DNA from: Neisseria sp963534905 | GTDB lineage: Bacteria; Pseudomonadota; Gammaproteobacteria; Burkholderiales; Neisseriaceae | Reading direction: 5' to 3' | DNA length: 64,000 nt | NCBI GenBank assembly: GCA_963534905.1 | Contig: CAUSUY010000002.1 | Coordinates: 1 to 64,000 of the forward strand | Shown: one piece after another, positions 1-9,915 of the stretch | Numbering within the stretch: the stretch's first letter is position 1 | How the letters are laid out: each line of letters opens with the position of its first letter | Notes under the pieces: generated by a model | Told to the model about the DNA's origin: nothing | Seen by the model: only the letters and a program-made list of their open reading frames with translations | Database searches by the model: none | Program-made: the position numbers and the translations under genes

Positions 1-124
1 TTGACAGTTTATTTAAGAATACCTTGCCGCATATTTATTAACTCCTTTTAAATAGTCACTTAAATAATAGCACGTAAGAGCATATTTGTAAAGGAATCTC
101 CAATTTTTTATCAAAAAAAGCGAT
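1..124. other. AT-rich left edge, no gene recognised
   Basis: No supportable coding sequence. The minus strand holds a 7-codon ORF (32 to 9) behind a good Shine-Dalgarno, but nothing shows that it is expressed. Confidence 0.4.
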
Positions 125-697
125 TTATCGGCGCGGCGGCAATTTGACGACAACCGTATCGGCCAGCATATCGTAGAGCGTGCGGCGGTCGCGTTTGACG
201 GAAAAGAGCATGATGAAGTTGATGAAGGCTATAAGCAGAGAAATCAGGTTTCCACCCGTGTCACTTATTGCCAACGATACAATAGTTACCACAACACCAA
301 CAGCAAGCGCCCAAACAACTTCGCGGATTAAAACTGTTCCTTCAAAACCTGGATTATTCCCGTCACTTTTTAACACGCGGATGCCCATAATTTTTTTACC
401 TAAAGACTGACCGTCCCGGCTCATGTAATACAGTTGGAAGATACCGAAAACCAAATAAACAGCCAAAGAAATAAAAAATGTTATGGCAAAATATTCAGGG
501 GTATTAGAAAGAGAAGACTCCGAAACTAATTCTTTGCTTTCATCTAAAGTGAAAACTACCATCACAATGAATGGCAACCATATCAAAAAAGTAAACAGAT
601 TATTCAACAAATATGCCGCAACCCTCGCCCCCGGCGAAGCAATATGGACATCTACTATTTCTGTTTGGGGCAAATCCGACAAATTGATTTTGCTCAT
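125..697 (-). CDS. RDD family inner-membrane protein
   Basis: A 190-residue protein with several hydrophobic segments (about 27-50, 70-92, 127-145 and 150-165). The family signature is visible: an Arg-containing first helix (GARVAAYLLN, R25), the central SLGKKIMGIRVL loop and the C-terminal RTLYDMLADTVVV motif. The first conserved Asp of RDD proteins appears to be Asn (N32) here. RDD proteins are small membrane proteins of mostly unknown role; some have been linked to ion transport. It is a single gene reading away from asd, and its start has a GAGGAAG-type ribosome site. The family call is firm; the function is not assigned. Confidence 0.8.
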   Translation of the reverse strand: MSKINLSDLPQTEIVDVHIASPGARVAAYLLNNLFTFLIWLPFIVMVVFTLDESKELVSESSLSNTPEYFAITFFISLAVYLVFGIFQLYYMSRDGQSLGKKIMGIRVLKSDGNNPGFEGTVLIREVVWALAVGVVVTIVSLAISDTGGNLISLLIAFINFIMLFSVKRDRRTLYDMLADTVVVKLPPRR

Positions 698-833
698 TTA
701 ATCTTCCTCTGTACCATTAATGAAATGCAATTTCATTGCCATCTTAACCTATTTTCCTATCATTCTAAAAATTTTCGATAAAAACCTTTACATTTTCCGC
801 AGACGGCGTTAAAACGTTTGTTTTCCCCTTTTT

Positions 834-903
834 TATAGTGGGTTAACAAAAATCTGAACAAAGCGGCAGGCGATGCCGTTCCGATTTTTGTTAATGCACT
901 ATA
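834..903. repeat. short Correia-like repeat (CREE remnant or minimal form)
   Basis: A 70-bp imperfect palindrome. It opens with TATAGTGGGTTAACAAAAAT and closes with the near-complement ATTTTTGTTAATGCACTATA, like the ends of neisserial Correia repeat enclosed elements. The core is much shorter than the usual 100-155 bp forms, so most of the interior is missing. It ends 34 bp before the asd start codon, where Correia elements can supply promoter or RNase III-processing sites. Confidence 0.75.
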
Positions 904-937
904 AACTTATCCGGATTTTCTTTGTAAGGAGTAACAC

Positions 938-2053
938 ATGAAAGTAGGTTTTGTCGGCTGGCGCGGTATGGTTGGCTCTGTTTTGATGCAGCGTATGAAA
1001 GAAGAAAACGACTTCGCCCATATTCCCGAAGCGTTTTTCTTTACCACTTCCAACGTCGGCGGCGCTGCCCCTGATTTCGGTCAGGCAGCCAAAACATTGT
1101 TGGATGCCAACGATGTTGTCGAATTGGCAAAAATGGACATTATCGTTACCTGTCAGGGTGGCGATTACACCAAATCCGTCTTCCAACCCCTGCGCGACAG
1201 CGGCTGGAACGGCTACTGGGTTGACGCGGCTTCTTCCCTGCGCATGAAAGACGACGCGATTATCGTCCTCGACCCTGTCAACCGCAACGTCATCGACAAC
1301 GGCCTCAAAAACGGCGTGAAAAACTACATCGGCGGCAATTGTACCGTTTCCCTGATGTTGATGGCTTTGGGCGGTTTGTTCCAAAACGATTTGGTCGAAT
1401 GGGCAACCAGCATGACCTATCAAGCCGCTTCCGGCGCGGGTGCGAAAAACATGCGCGAACTCATCAACGGCATGGGCGCGATTCACGCCAAAGTGGCAGA
1501 CGAGCTTGCCGATCCTTCCAGCGCGATTCTCGACATCGACCGCAAAGTGTCCGATTTCCTGCGCAGCGAAGATTATCCGAAAGCCAACTTCGGTGTACCG
1601 CTCGCCGGCAGCCTGATTCCGTGGATTGACGTGGACTTGGGCAACGGCCAGTCCAAAGAAGAATGGAAAGGCGGCGTGGAAACCAACAAAATCCTCGGCC
1701 GCAGCGACAATCCGACCGTGATTGACGGCTTGTGCGTACGCATCGGCTCTATGCGCTGCCACAGCCAAGCCCTCACCCTGAAGCTGAAAAAAGATCTACC
1801 CGTTTCTGAAATTGAAGCGATTTTGGCAGGCGCGAACGATTGGGTGAAAGTCATCCCCAACGAAAAAGAAGCCAGCATCCACGAGCTGACGCCCGCCAAA
1901 GTCACCGGCACGCTGTCCGTCCCTGTCGGCCGTATCCGCAAACTGGAGATGGGTGGCGAATACATCAGCGCGTTCACTGTCGGCGACCAACTCTTGTGGG
2001 GCGCTGCCGAGCCGTTGCGCCGCGTATTGCGCATTATCTTGGGCAGCCTGTAA
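938..2053 (+). CDS. asd: aspartate-semialdehyde dehydrogenase
   Basis: Makes L-aspartate-4-semialdehyde from aspartyl phosphate with NADPH, the branch point to lysine, diaminopimelate, methionine and threonine; cytoplasmic. The protein is 371 residues, the usual length for the proteobacterial enzyme. The N-terminal nucleotide-binding segment reads VGFVGWRGMVGS, and the active-site cysteine is in GGNCTVSLM (Cys135, codon at 1340-1342). The GAGAKNMRELINGM segment is also typical. The ATG follows GTAAGGAG at ideal spacing. It is monocistronic, with a Correia-like repeat just upstream and a strong intrinsic terminator just downstream. Confidence 0.97.
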   Translation: MKVGFVGWRGMVGSVLMQRMKEENDFAHIPEAFFFTTSNVGGAAPDFGQAAKTLLDANDVVELAKMDIIVTCQGGDYTKSVFQPLRDSGWNGYWVDAASSLRMKDDAIIVLDPVNRNVIDNGLKNGVKNYIGGNCTVSLMLMALGGLFQNDLVEWATSMTYQAASGAGAKNMRELINGMGAIHAKVADELADPSSAILDIDRKVSDFLRSEDYPKANFGVPLAGSLIPWIDVDLGNGQSKEEWKGGVETNKILGRSDNPTVIDGLCVRIGSMRCHSQALTLKLKKDLPVSEIEAILAGANDWVKVIPNEKEASIHELTPAKVTGTLSVPVGRIRKLEMGGEYISAFTVGDQLLWGAAEPLRRVLRIILGSL

Positions 2054-2067
2054 TTTAGGTTGACATG

Positions 2068-2100
2068 AAAAAAGCAACGGTTTGAGCCGTTGCTTTTTTT
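2068..2100 (+). terminator. intrinsic terminator of asd
   Basis: A perfect 13-bp stem (2068-2080 with 2087-2099) around a 6-nt loop, ending in a run of seven T. It is not built from uptake sequences, unlike most terminators in the window. Confidence 0.9.
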
Positions 2101-2108
2101 GTCAGAAA

Positions 2109-2137
2109 AAGGCCGTCTGAAATGTTCAGGCGGCCTT
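2109..2137 (-). terminator. DUS inverted-pair terminator of the fHbp-like gene
   Basis: AAGGCCGTCTGAA pairs with TTCAGGCGGCCTT (one mismatch) across a 3-nt loop, immediately after the leftward lipoprotein gene. Confidence 0.75.
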
Positions 2138-2142
2138 GTTTC

Positions 2143-2943
2143 CTATTCTTTTTTACCGGCCAAACCGATTTCTTTGGTGGAATCGCCAACTTTGATTTGC
2201 GCCTTACCGGCAATTTCTTCAGCCTGCGGACCAAAGAGTTTCAAATCATAACGGCCGTTTTCGATACCGTTCAAACTGGTTTTACCGCTGATGGCAGCTT
2301 TGCCATTGTTATTGGCAATGCCTGCGGCAAGCAGGTCGACATTATTGTGGGAAGCCATGCTGCTGATTTTGCCGTAACCTTGTTTTTGATCGAAATCGAC
2401 GGTGTATTTCAGACGGCCGCTGCGGTCGTCGCCGTTAAACGCAATACCCGAATACTGATAGCTGCCTTGTTTGGGCAAATTGCGATACGCAGTTTCATCG
2501 CCTTGGACTTCGCCGACGGTGAATGTGTATGTATCGAGGTTTTGCAGCTTGCCTGCGTCATCGGCTTTTTGTTTGGCGTAACGCGCGGCAACAGTGGAAT
2601 AATTTTGTTTATACACTTGGAAATCACCCGTTTCCAAAGTGATGACTTGGCCGTTTACCTTAATTTTTTGGGCGTAGTCGTAAGAAGATACTTTATCGGT
2701 TTTCAAAAAGCCGGTATCGAGTTTGCCGCCTTTTTGCAGGGTTTGCGTTTTACCGTTAGCCATCAGCTCCAACGTACCGTTTTCAGGGACAGATTCGTTC
2801 AATTCAACGGACAACACACCTTTCGGATGCGGATTGAGCGGCTCGGTCACGGCATTCGACAAGCCGCTTGTTGCGCCGCCGCAGGCAGCCAACATCAAAG
2901 ACAGGGAAGCAGTCAAAGCAGAAATACGGAGGGTTCTCATCAT
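2143..2943 (-). CDS. factor H-binding-protein-like surface lipoprotein
   Basis: Lipoprotein of 266 residues from the ATG at 2943; a second ATG at 2940 is equally possible. An upstream in-frame codon at 2982 lacks a ribosome site, whereas 2943 follows GGAAAGG by 5 nt. The signal peptide ends in the lipobox LAAC. The body matches the meningococcal fHbp plan: an N-terminal lobe with KISRFD/FQIYKQNHS-like text (here KVSSYDYAQKIKVNGQ and GDFQVYKQNYS), then a C-terminal barrel with SGRLKYTVDFDQKQGYGKI, YDLKLFGPQAEEIAG and the ending KEIGLAGKK. fHbp binds human complement factor H. Whether this divergent copy does so cannot be read from the sequence. A stretch of Gly/Ser linker repeats seen in some fHbp variants is absent. 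It is monocistronic with its own DUS terminator. Confidence 0.85.
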   Translation of the reverse strand: MMRTLRISALTASLSLMLAACGGATSGLSNAVTEPLNPHPKGVLSVELNESVPENGTLELMANGKTQTLQKGGKLDTGFLKTDKVSSYDYAQKIKVNGQVITLETGDFQVYKQNYSTVAARYAKQKADDAGKLQNLDTYTFTVGEVQGDETAYRNLPKQGSYQYSGIAFNGDDRSGRLKYTVDFDQKQGYGKISSMASHNNVDLLAAGIANNNGKAAISGKTSLNGIENGRYDLKLFGPQAEEIAGKAQIKVGDSTKEIGLAGKKE

Positions 2944-3137
2944 TTTTTCCTTTCCTTTTTTATTTGGTATGATATTTATCATATACCTAAAAAAATGAAC
3001 AATAAATGATTTTTGTCAAAATTAAGTATTTTGAATATTAATTTTATAAATATTGAAACATTTTTAGAATATCGGACATTCAGTCTATCCCACCTCCCTT
3101 CCGCTATAATCATTTTATTTTGCAAACGGACTTCATC

Positions 3138-3620
3138 ATGCCGAAAATCACCCTTATCGCCGCCTACGCCGCCCGCCGCTGTATCGGCATCAACAACACC
3201 ATGCCTTGGCATTTGCCTGAGGATTTTGCCTTCTTCAAATCCTACACTACCGGCAAACCCGTCATTATGGGCCGCAAAACATGGGAGTCTCTGCCGCGCA
3301 AGCCGCTGCCCGGCCGTCAAAATATCGTCATCACCCGCCAAGATTATCAGGCCGAAGGTGCGCAAACGGCGGCTTCTTTGGAAGATGCGCTGGCTTTGTG
3401 TCAGGAGGTTGAAGAAGTCATCATTATGGGCGGCGCGCAAATTTATGCACAAGCCCTGCCGATTGCCACGGATTTGCGTTTGACCGAAGTCGGTTTGGAT
3501 GTGGACGGCGATGCGTTTTTTCCTGAATTTTCCGCAGAAACATGGCAAGAAGCCTCTCGGGAAAACCATATTTCCGCCAAAGGCATCGAATACGCGTTTG
3601 TGCATTATGTGAAGGCATAA
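3138..3620 (+). CDS. folA: dihydrofolate reductase
   Basis: Reduces dihydrofolate to tetrahydrofolate with NADPH; the target of trimethoprim; cytoplasmic. The protein is 160 residues, starting MPKITLIAAYAARRCIG. The ATG at 3138 matches the family N-terminus better than the in-frame codon at 3120. Family motifs include the NTMPWHLPEDFAFFK active-site segment, VIMGRKTWESLP, LPGRQNIVIT and the glycine-rich VIIMGGAQIYAQAL. The acidic catalytic residue is the Glu/Asp in the LPEDF segment. It has a small isolated transcription unit and shares a bidirectional DUS terminator with the converging DUF3079 gene. Confidence 0.96.
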   Translation: MPKITLIAAYAARRCIGINNTMPWHLPEDFAFFKSYTTGKPVIMGRKTWESLPRKPLPGRQNIVITRQDYQAEGAQTAASLEDALALCQEVEEVIIMGGAQIYAQALPIATDLRLTEVGLDVDGDAFFPEFSAETWQEASRENHISAKGIEYAFVHYVKA

Positions 3621-3631
3621 TCCGACAACGC

Positions 3632-3677
3632 AAAGGCCGTCTGAAACCCTGTTTTTCAGGTTTCAGACGGCCTTTTT
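3632..3677. terminator. bidirectional DUS terminator between folA and the DUF3079 gene
   Basis: A perfect 17-bp stem (3632-3648 with 3659-3675), with A and T runs on both flanks, lying between converging genes. Confidence 0.88.
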
Positions 3678-3702
3678 ATTTCGTTTGTTTACGGCATATC
3701 GT

Positions 3703-3969
3703 TTAAGCCGTTTTGTTTTTCAAAGGCAGCTTGATATGCGGTTTGGCCAGCTTGGGCGCTTCTTTCAGTCCAAGTTCGATTTGCTGCTCTTCGCTCAACA
3801 AATTGCTCCAGTCGCCTTTTTTATACCAGTCGCGGCCGTCCAACTCGATAGGGTGCTGAATACGCTCGCAACCATTGCCGCATTGCAAATCGTCTTCTTT
3901 GCAGTATTTGTCGCAACCCCAGCAGATACGCTCGGGATTTTTCGGGAAAATGGGAAATTTCTTGGCCAT
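3703..3969 (-). CDS. DUF3079 family small cysteine-rich protein
   Basis: An 88-residue cytoplasmic protein starting MAKKFPIFPKNPERICWGC. Four or more cysteines are arranged as CWGCDKYC and QCGNGC, followed by the ERIQHPIEL segment typical of DUF3079. The cysteine spacing suggests metal binding, but no role is established. The C-terminal lysine-rich tail (about residues 65-88) extends beyond the short core domain found in other proteobacteria. It converges on folA. Confidence 0.8.
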   Translation of the reverse strand: MAKKFPIFPKNPERICWGCDKYCKEDDLQCGNGCERIQHPIELDGRDWYKKGDWSNLLSEEQQIELGLKEAPKLAKPHIKLPLKNKTA

Positions 3970-4135
3970 GGTGTGCTTCTTTTGTTTGTGTGCGGTATGG
4001 ACAGAATTATAAGTGATTTGAATGGGACTGGCGGCGGGTTTATCGTGTTTTACGCTGATTTTTTAAGATGTGTTAACCTTTCAGACGGCCTATACTGTAA
4101 AACTATCCCTACGCGGTACAACAAGAGGAGCCAAT

Positions 4136-4591
4136 ATGAACATATGCCGTCTGAAGCCTGAATTTGTCGAGCCTTTAGCCCTCGCGCTGTTTGAGGAATG
4201 GCACGATTTTGCGCCGTGGTCGTCTCTGGAAAAAATCCGTGCGTATTACGCGCAGTGCCTCGATGGGGATAACTTACCGCTGGCATTTGCGGCTGTGGAT
4301 AAGGAAGGGCGGCTGATGGGTTCGGCGGCATTGAAGCGGTTTGATATGGCGTGTTTTCCCGAACACGAATATTGGCTGGGCGATGTGTTCGTTTTGCCGC
4401 AATTTCGCGGTTTGGGCGTGGGCAGGCAGCTGGTTTCGTTTTGTCTGGATAAAGCACGCGAACTGGGTTTGCCGCATCTGTTTCTCTATACGCCGGATGT
4501 GCAGGCCGTGTATGAAAAGTTCGGCTGGAAAGAAATTACCCAGACTTGGCACAATGGGGAAACCGTATCCGTCATGAAATTGGATTTATAG
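4136..4591 (+). CDS. GNAT family N-acetyltransferase
   Basis: A 151-residue acetyltransferase of the GNAT fold; it transfers acetyl from acetyl-CoA to an unknown acceptor. The acetyl-CoA-binding motif A is clear: VFVLPQFRGLGVGRQLVSF (Q/R-x-x-G-x-G). The C-terminal strand reads LFLYTPDVQAVYEKFGWKE. The ATG at 4136 was chosen because it follows AAGAGGAG; an in-frame upstream codon at 4070 would add residues unlike the family. A degenerate uptake sequence lies in the leader. It converges on dinG with a shared DUS terminator. The substrate cannot be predicted. Confidence 0.85.
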   Translation: MNICRLKPEFVEPLALALFEEWHDFAPWSSLEKIRAYYAQCLDGDNLPLAFAAVDKEGRLMGSAALKRFDMACFPEHEYWLGDVFVLPQFRGLGVGRQLVSFCLDKARELGLPHLFLYTPDVQAVYEKFGWKEITQTWHNGETVSVMKLDL

Positions 4592-4604
4592 CTTGAAAAG
4601 AATA

Positions 4605-4638
4605 AAAGGCCGTCTGAACATTTGATTTCAGACGGCCT
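4605..4638. terminator. DUS terminator between the GNAT gene and dinG
   Basis: Inverted AGGCCGTCTGAA arms (4607-4618 with 4627-4638), between converging genes. An exact DnaA box follows at 4650-4658. Confidence 0.8.
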
Positions 4639-4659
4639 CTGCCTTTGAATTATCCACAA

Positions 4660-6810
4660 CTACCCTATCCGCTTAAACGGCGGCAGACAGGCCAATAATT
4701 GTTGGCCGTAGCGTTGCGTTTTGACGCGGTTGTCAAGGATGGTCACGCGGCCGTAATCCTGTTCGGTACGGATAAGGCGGCCGACGGCTTGGATCAATTT
4801 GATGCTGGCTTCAGGTACCGTGATTTCGATAAAGGGATTGCCGCCGCGTTGTTCAATCCAACGGTTTTGGGTTTTCTCGATGGGATTGTCCGGCATCGCA
4901 AACGGCAGCTTGGCAATAATAACTTGCACGCAGGCCGTGCCGGGCAGGTCGAGGCCTTCGGCAAAACTGTCGAGGCCGAAAATAATGCTGGCTTTGCCTT
5001 CAGCAATGGCTTGATGGTGTCTTTGTAAAAGAACGGCCTTGGGCAACTCGCCCTGCACAAGCAGAAGCGGCAAGTATTCGTCAGGCAGGCGCAAGGCGAC
5101 GTCCTGCATTTGTTTGCGCGAGGAAAACAACACCAGCGTGCCGATGGCTTCAACCGGCGAAACCAGCTTCGGCAACCATTCGACAATGGCAGCCGTGTGC
5201 GCATCAGGGTCTTTGGGGCTGGCATGAACCGGCGGAATATACAGCTCGCCTTGCGTATCGAAATTAAACGGGCTTTCCAATGCAAGCGTGGTGGTTTCGG
5301 GCAGCCATAATAGGCCGGTTTGACGCAAAATCAGGTTGAAGCTGCCGAGCGATTGCAGGGTGGCCGAAGTCAGCACCGCGCCTGCCGCGCGCCGCCACAG
5401 GCTGTTGGCAAGGTGGGATGCGCTGCTGATGGGGCTGGCGTTGAAAATGTAGTCGTTTTTGTCGTCGGCACGGCGGGTTATCCATTTCGCCAACGGCTCT
5501 TCGCCTTCAATGGGAACGGTGGAGAGCAAATCCCAAACCGCGCTGATTTGTTCGATACGGGCGATAAAAAGGCCGAACTCGCTGGTCAGGCGGTCGAGGA
5601 GCGCGCCGTCCTGCTCTTTTTCGCGACGCGCAGCGGAAAGCGCATCGTTCAAGCCGACAACATGTTTGAGCAGGCTGCGCGCAGCAATGGCCGTATTGGA
5701 AACTGTGGTTTCCAGGCCTTCGGGGATTTTGCCGTCTTCCCACAGCCAAGTCGGTTCGTTGTGTTTCCGCCTGTCGTTTTCAGACGACCCCAGACTTAAA
5801 GACGGCTCTTCCGCCAAGTGAAACTGCCATTCGTGCAGGCTGTCGAGCAAGGATGTGGCAGCTTCGTCGGCGAGGTTGGCAAGTTCGGCTTTATCGGTCA
5901 GTGCGGCAATTTTGCCGGTCAACTGCGGCAGTTTTTCCAGCGTCCAAACGGCAATATTCCATGAATGTTCGGCGGCAAAACGGCTGAGGGCTTTTTTGGG
6001 CAGGTGGTGCGCTTCGTCTATGCAATAGAAACTGTTTTCGGGCGCAGGCAGAATCACGCCGCCGCCCATGCTGATGTCGGCAAGCAGAAGATCGTGATTG
6101 GCAACGACGACATCGACGGTTTCCAAGACATCGCGCGCCAGGTAAAACGGGCATTCCGGACGGTTGGGACAGGCGGATTTCAGGCAACCGTGGCGGTCGT
6201 TGGTCACTTTGAGCCAAATCGCGTCATCGATTTTTTCCGGCCAAGTGTCGCGGTCGCCATTAAAGCGGCGGGCGGAAAATTCATCGGCAATGTCGCGCAA
6301 CAGATTCAATTCTTCCGGCTTGGGTTTGCTGTCCCACAACACTTCCGGCGCTTCAAAGCCAAGCAGGTTTTGCTGGGCGTTGTTTTGCGTCAGTTGATAG
6401 AGTTTGTAAGGGCAAAGATAACGGCCGCGCCCTTTGGCAAGCGCAAAGGTCAGCTCCAAACCGCTTTTTTCGACCAGAAACGGTAAATCGCGGTCAACCA
6501 ACTGCTCCTGCAAGGCCACCGTCGCGCTGCTGACAATCAGCCGTTTGCCGCGCGTTTGCGCCATGATGCCGCCGGCCAAAAGATAGGCCAACGATTTACC
6601 CACGCCGGTCGGCCCTTCGATCACGGCAATGCTCTCGCCCTCGCGTTTGGGCGCTTCTTCGCCTTCTTCACGCGTCAACGTCCGCGAAAAAGCGTTGGCA
6701 ATCGCCGCAATCATTTCCCGCTGCGAAGCGCGCGGACGGAAACCGGGCAGGTTTTTGCCGATGTTTTGGTAATGGTCGCGGATGGCGTTTTTTTCTAAAT
6801 CGGTGAGCAT
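4660..6810 (-). CDS. dinG: ATP-dependent DNA helicase DinG (XPD-like, Fe-S)
   Basis: Superfamily 2 5'-3' helicase that unwinds R-loops, forks and G-quadruplex structures; 716 residues, the normal length. Walker A is EGPTGVGKSLAYLLAG near residue 65. The iron-sulfur cluster cysteines are in GRYLCPYKL and GCLKSACPNRPECPFY. The DEAH box is CIDEAHHLP. C-terminal helicase motifs include VLFSSRKQMQ, GLDSFAEGLDLPG and QAVGRLIRTEQDYGRV. It appears monocistronic. A single uptake sequence lies in the leader just beyond the start codon. Confidence 0.96.
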   Translation of the reverse strand: MLTDLEKNAIRDHYQNIGKNLPGFRPRASQREMIAAIANAFSRTLTREEGEEAPKREGESIAVIEGPTGVGKSLAYLLAGGIMAQTRGKRLIVSSATVALQEQLVDRDLPFLVEKSGLELTFALAKGRGRYLCPYKLYQLTQNNAQQNLLGFEAPEVLWDSKPKPEELNLLRDIADEFSARRFNGDRDTWPEKIDDAIWLKVTNDRHGCLKSACPNRPECPFYLARDVLETVDVVVANHDLLLADISMGGGVILPAPENSFYCIDEAHHLPKKALSRFAAEHSWNIAVWTLEKLPQLTGKIAALTDKAELANLADEAATSLLDSLHEWQFHLAEEPSLSLGSSENDRRKHNEPTWLWEDGKIPEGLETTVSNTAIAARSLLKHVVGLNDALSAARREKEQDGALLDRLTSEFGLFIARIEQISAVWDLLSTVPIEGEEPLAKWITRRADDKNDYIFNASPISSASHLANSLWRRAAGAVLTSATLQSLGSFNLILRQTGLLWLPETTTLALESPFNFDTQGELYIPPVHASPKDPDAHTAAIVEWLPKLVSPVEAIGTLVLFSSRKQMQDVALRLPDEYLPLLLVQGELPKAVLLQRHHQAIAEGKASIIFGLDSFAEGLDLPGTACVQVIIAKLPFAMPDNPIEKTQNRWIEQRGGNPFIEITVPEASIKLIQAVGRLIRTEQDYGRVTILDNRVKTQRYGQQLLACLPPFKRIG

Positions 6811-6974
6811 TGAGGCCGTCTGAATGGGTTTGCAAGAATAGCGTATTTTAGCATTTTTACCTTCATGAAGCCTTCGTAAAGTCTTACCCTATTTTAGGGT
6901 TTGGCATTTTGATGGCGATGGACGAACCGCAAAAACATAATCGGTTTTAATCAAGCAAAAGGCCGTCTGAAACT

Positions 6975-7193
6975 TTAGCCGCACTGATGCAGAGGCACCC
7001 ACAATTTTTGCTTTTCGGATTTGTTTTTCTCGTAGCGGTTCCATGCTTTTTCGTGAAAATAAAAGACGATGGTATTGACGATGGGTTCAACCAAAGCGAC
7101 CGCGCTGGAAACACCGATACTGCCGGTCAGAATATAGGCGACACTAAATGCGACGCTGAAATGCAAAATAGCAAATGTAATGGTTTTAATCAT
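6975..7193 (-). CDS. DUF2061 small membrane protein
   Basis: A 72-residue protein with two transmembrane helices (about 5-25 and 30-48), ending in FYFHEKAWNRYEKNK, the recognisable DUF2061 signature. The start MIKTITFAILHF at 7193 has an upstream CAGGA; an in-frame codon at 7211 does not. No function is known for the family. It is divergent from the 2-hydroxyacid dehydrogenase gene, with a Fur-box-like palindrome between them. Confidence 0.78.
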   Translation of the reverse strand: MIKTITFAILHFSVAFSVAYILTGSIGVSSAVALVEPIVNTIVFYFHEKAWNRYEKNKSEKQKLWVPLHQCG

Positions 7194-7230
7194 GCTGTTT
7201 TCCTGATACATTGATGTTTTAATCGCTACA

Positions 7231-7247
7231 TAATAATTATTATCAAC
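7231..7247. promoter_or_regulatory. possible Fur-type operator
   Basis: TAATAATTATTATCAAC in the divergent intergenic region resembles part of the GATAATNATAATC consensus. AT-rich Neisseria leaders often resemble this by chance. Confidence 0.3.
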
Positions 7248-7321
7248 TAACGCGTATATTTTAAATCCTTTATTCTGATTTAGATTTTATAAATCGATAT
7301 TTTATTTTTAATAGGAATTTT

Positions 7322-8272
7322 ATGAACCCGCTCCATATTGTCGTCCTCGACCGCGATACCCTCGTCAACCGCCCGTTTGATTTCGATTTTCCACATACAT
7401 TGAGCAGCTACGGCACAACCGAAGCGCACGAAACGCTGGAGCGTATCCGCAGCGCGGACATTGTGATTACCAACAAAGTCGTGATTTCCGCCCAAGCATT
7501 TGCCGAAAATCCACAACTCAAGCTGGTTGCTGTTACCGCGACAGGCGTCAACAATGTGGACGTTGAGGCCGCCAAACAAAACGGCACGGCAGTGTGCAAT
7601 ATCCGCGCTTACGGCAATGAATCCGTGGCGGAACACGCGTTTATGATGATGATTACCCTGATGCGCAACCTGCCTGCCTACCAGCGCGATGTTGCGGCAG
7701 GCTTGTGGGAAAACTCGCCGTTTTTCTGTCACCTCGGCGCACCGATGCGCGATTTAAACGGCAAAACGCTGGCGATTTTCGGTCGCGGCAATATCGGTAA
7801 AACGCTGGCAACTTATGCTCAAGCTTTCAAAATGAATGTCGTGTTCGCCGAACATAAAAATGCCCAAAACGTCCGCGACGGCTATGTTTCCTTTGACGAA
7901 GCCATCCGCTCTGCCGATGTCGTGTCGCTTAATTGTCCGCTTACGCCGCAAACGGCAAACATGATAGGCGAAGCCGAATTGCAGCAAATGAAACCCGGCG
8001 CCATCCTCATCAACTGCGGTCGCGGCGGCTTGGTCGATGAAGCCGCTTTGGTTGCGGCGTTGAAATACGGCCAAATCGGCGGAGCAGGTTTTGACGTATT
8101 GACACAAGAGCCGCCACGCGACGGCAACCCTCTGCTGAAATCCCGACTGCCCAACCTCATCGTCACGCCACACATTGCATGGGCAAGCCAAGAGGCCGCC
8201 AACCGCCTATTTGACATTCTTTTGGACAACATCAACCGCTTTGTGGCCGGCAATCCGCAAAATCTGGTTTAA
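7322..8272 (+). CDS. D-2-hydroxyacid dehydrogenase (glycerate dehydrogenase-like)
   Basis: NAD-dependent D-isomer-specific 2-hydroxyacid dehydrogenase, 316 residues; cytoplasmic. The Rossmann motif is IFGRGNIGKTLA near residue 150. The catalytic triad is in NCGRGGLVDE (Arg), TQEPP (Glu) and TPHIAWAS (His). HprA (hydroxypyruvate/glycerate) is the closest named type, and that annotation is common in Neisseria. The exact substrate is not determined by these motifs. A ribosome site AATAGGAA precedes the ATG. Confidence 0.88.
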   Translation: MNPLHIVVLDRDTLVNRPFDFDFPHTLSSYGTTEAHETLERIRSADIVITNKVVISAQAFAENPQLKLVAVTATGVNNVDVEAAKQNGTAVCNIRAYGNESVAEHAFMMMITLMRNLPAYQRDVAAGLWENSPFFCHLGAPMRDLNGKTLAIFGRGNIGKTLATYAQAFKMNVVFAEHKNAQNVRDGYVSFDEAIRSADVVSLNCPLTPQTANMIGEAELQQMKPGAILINCGRGGLVDEAALVAALKYGQIGGAGFDVLTQEPPRDGNPLLKSRLPNLIVTPHIAWASQEAANRLFDILLDNINRFVAGNPQNLV

Positions 8273-8310
8273 TCCATGGAAAACCTGTTGATAAGGTTGT
8301 GAACAATTTT

Positions 8311-8341
8311 AAAGGCCGTCTGAAATATTCAGACGGCCTTT
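8311..8341. terminator. DUS terminator after the dehydrogenase gene
   Basis: Inverted uptake sequences with a 2-3 nt loop. An exact DnaA box (8404-8412) lies between this hairpin and the next. Confidence 0.8.
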
Positions 8342-8418
8342 ATTAATCTTTATTTATTTCATAAAGTTATCTATCAAATACTATAAATCGTTTCATTCTT
8401 CATTGTGGATAACCCTAT

Positions 8419-8451
8419 AAAAGGCCGTCTGAAATACTCAGACGGCCTTTT
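8419..8451. terminator. DUS terminator of gnd
   Basis: Second inverted uptake-sequence pair in the same gap, next to the 3' end of leftward gnd, with A and T tracts on either side. Confidence 0.82.
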
Positions 8452-8466
8452 GTTTGCCTAGATAAA

Positions 8467-9915
<1,449 letters not shown>

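Noticed and set aside
9..32. A 7-codon ORF on the minus strand with a perfect ribosome site (leader peptide?)
   Set aside because: No regulated gene follows it in the window, and no attenuator or codon pattern supports it.
2122..3009. 295-codon ORF opposite the fHbp-like gene
   Set aside because: Antisense shadow; it runs through a terminator and both flanking gaps.
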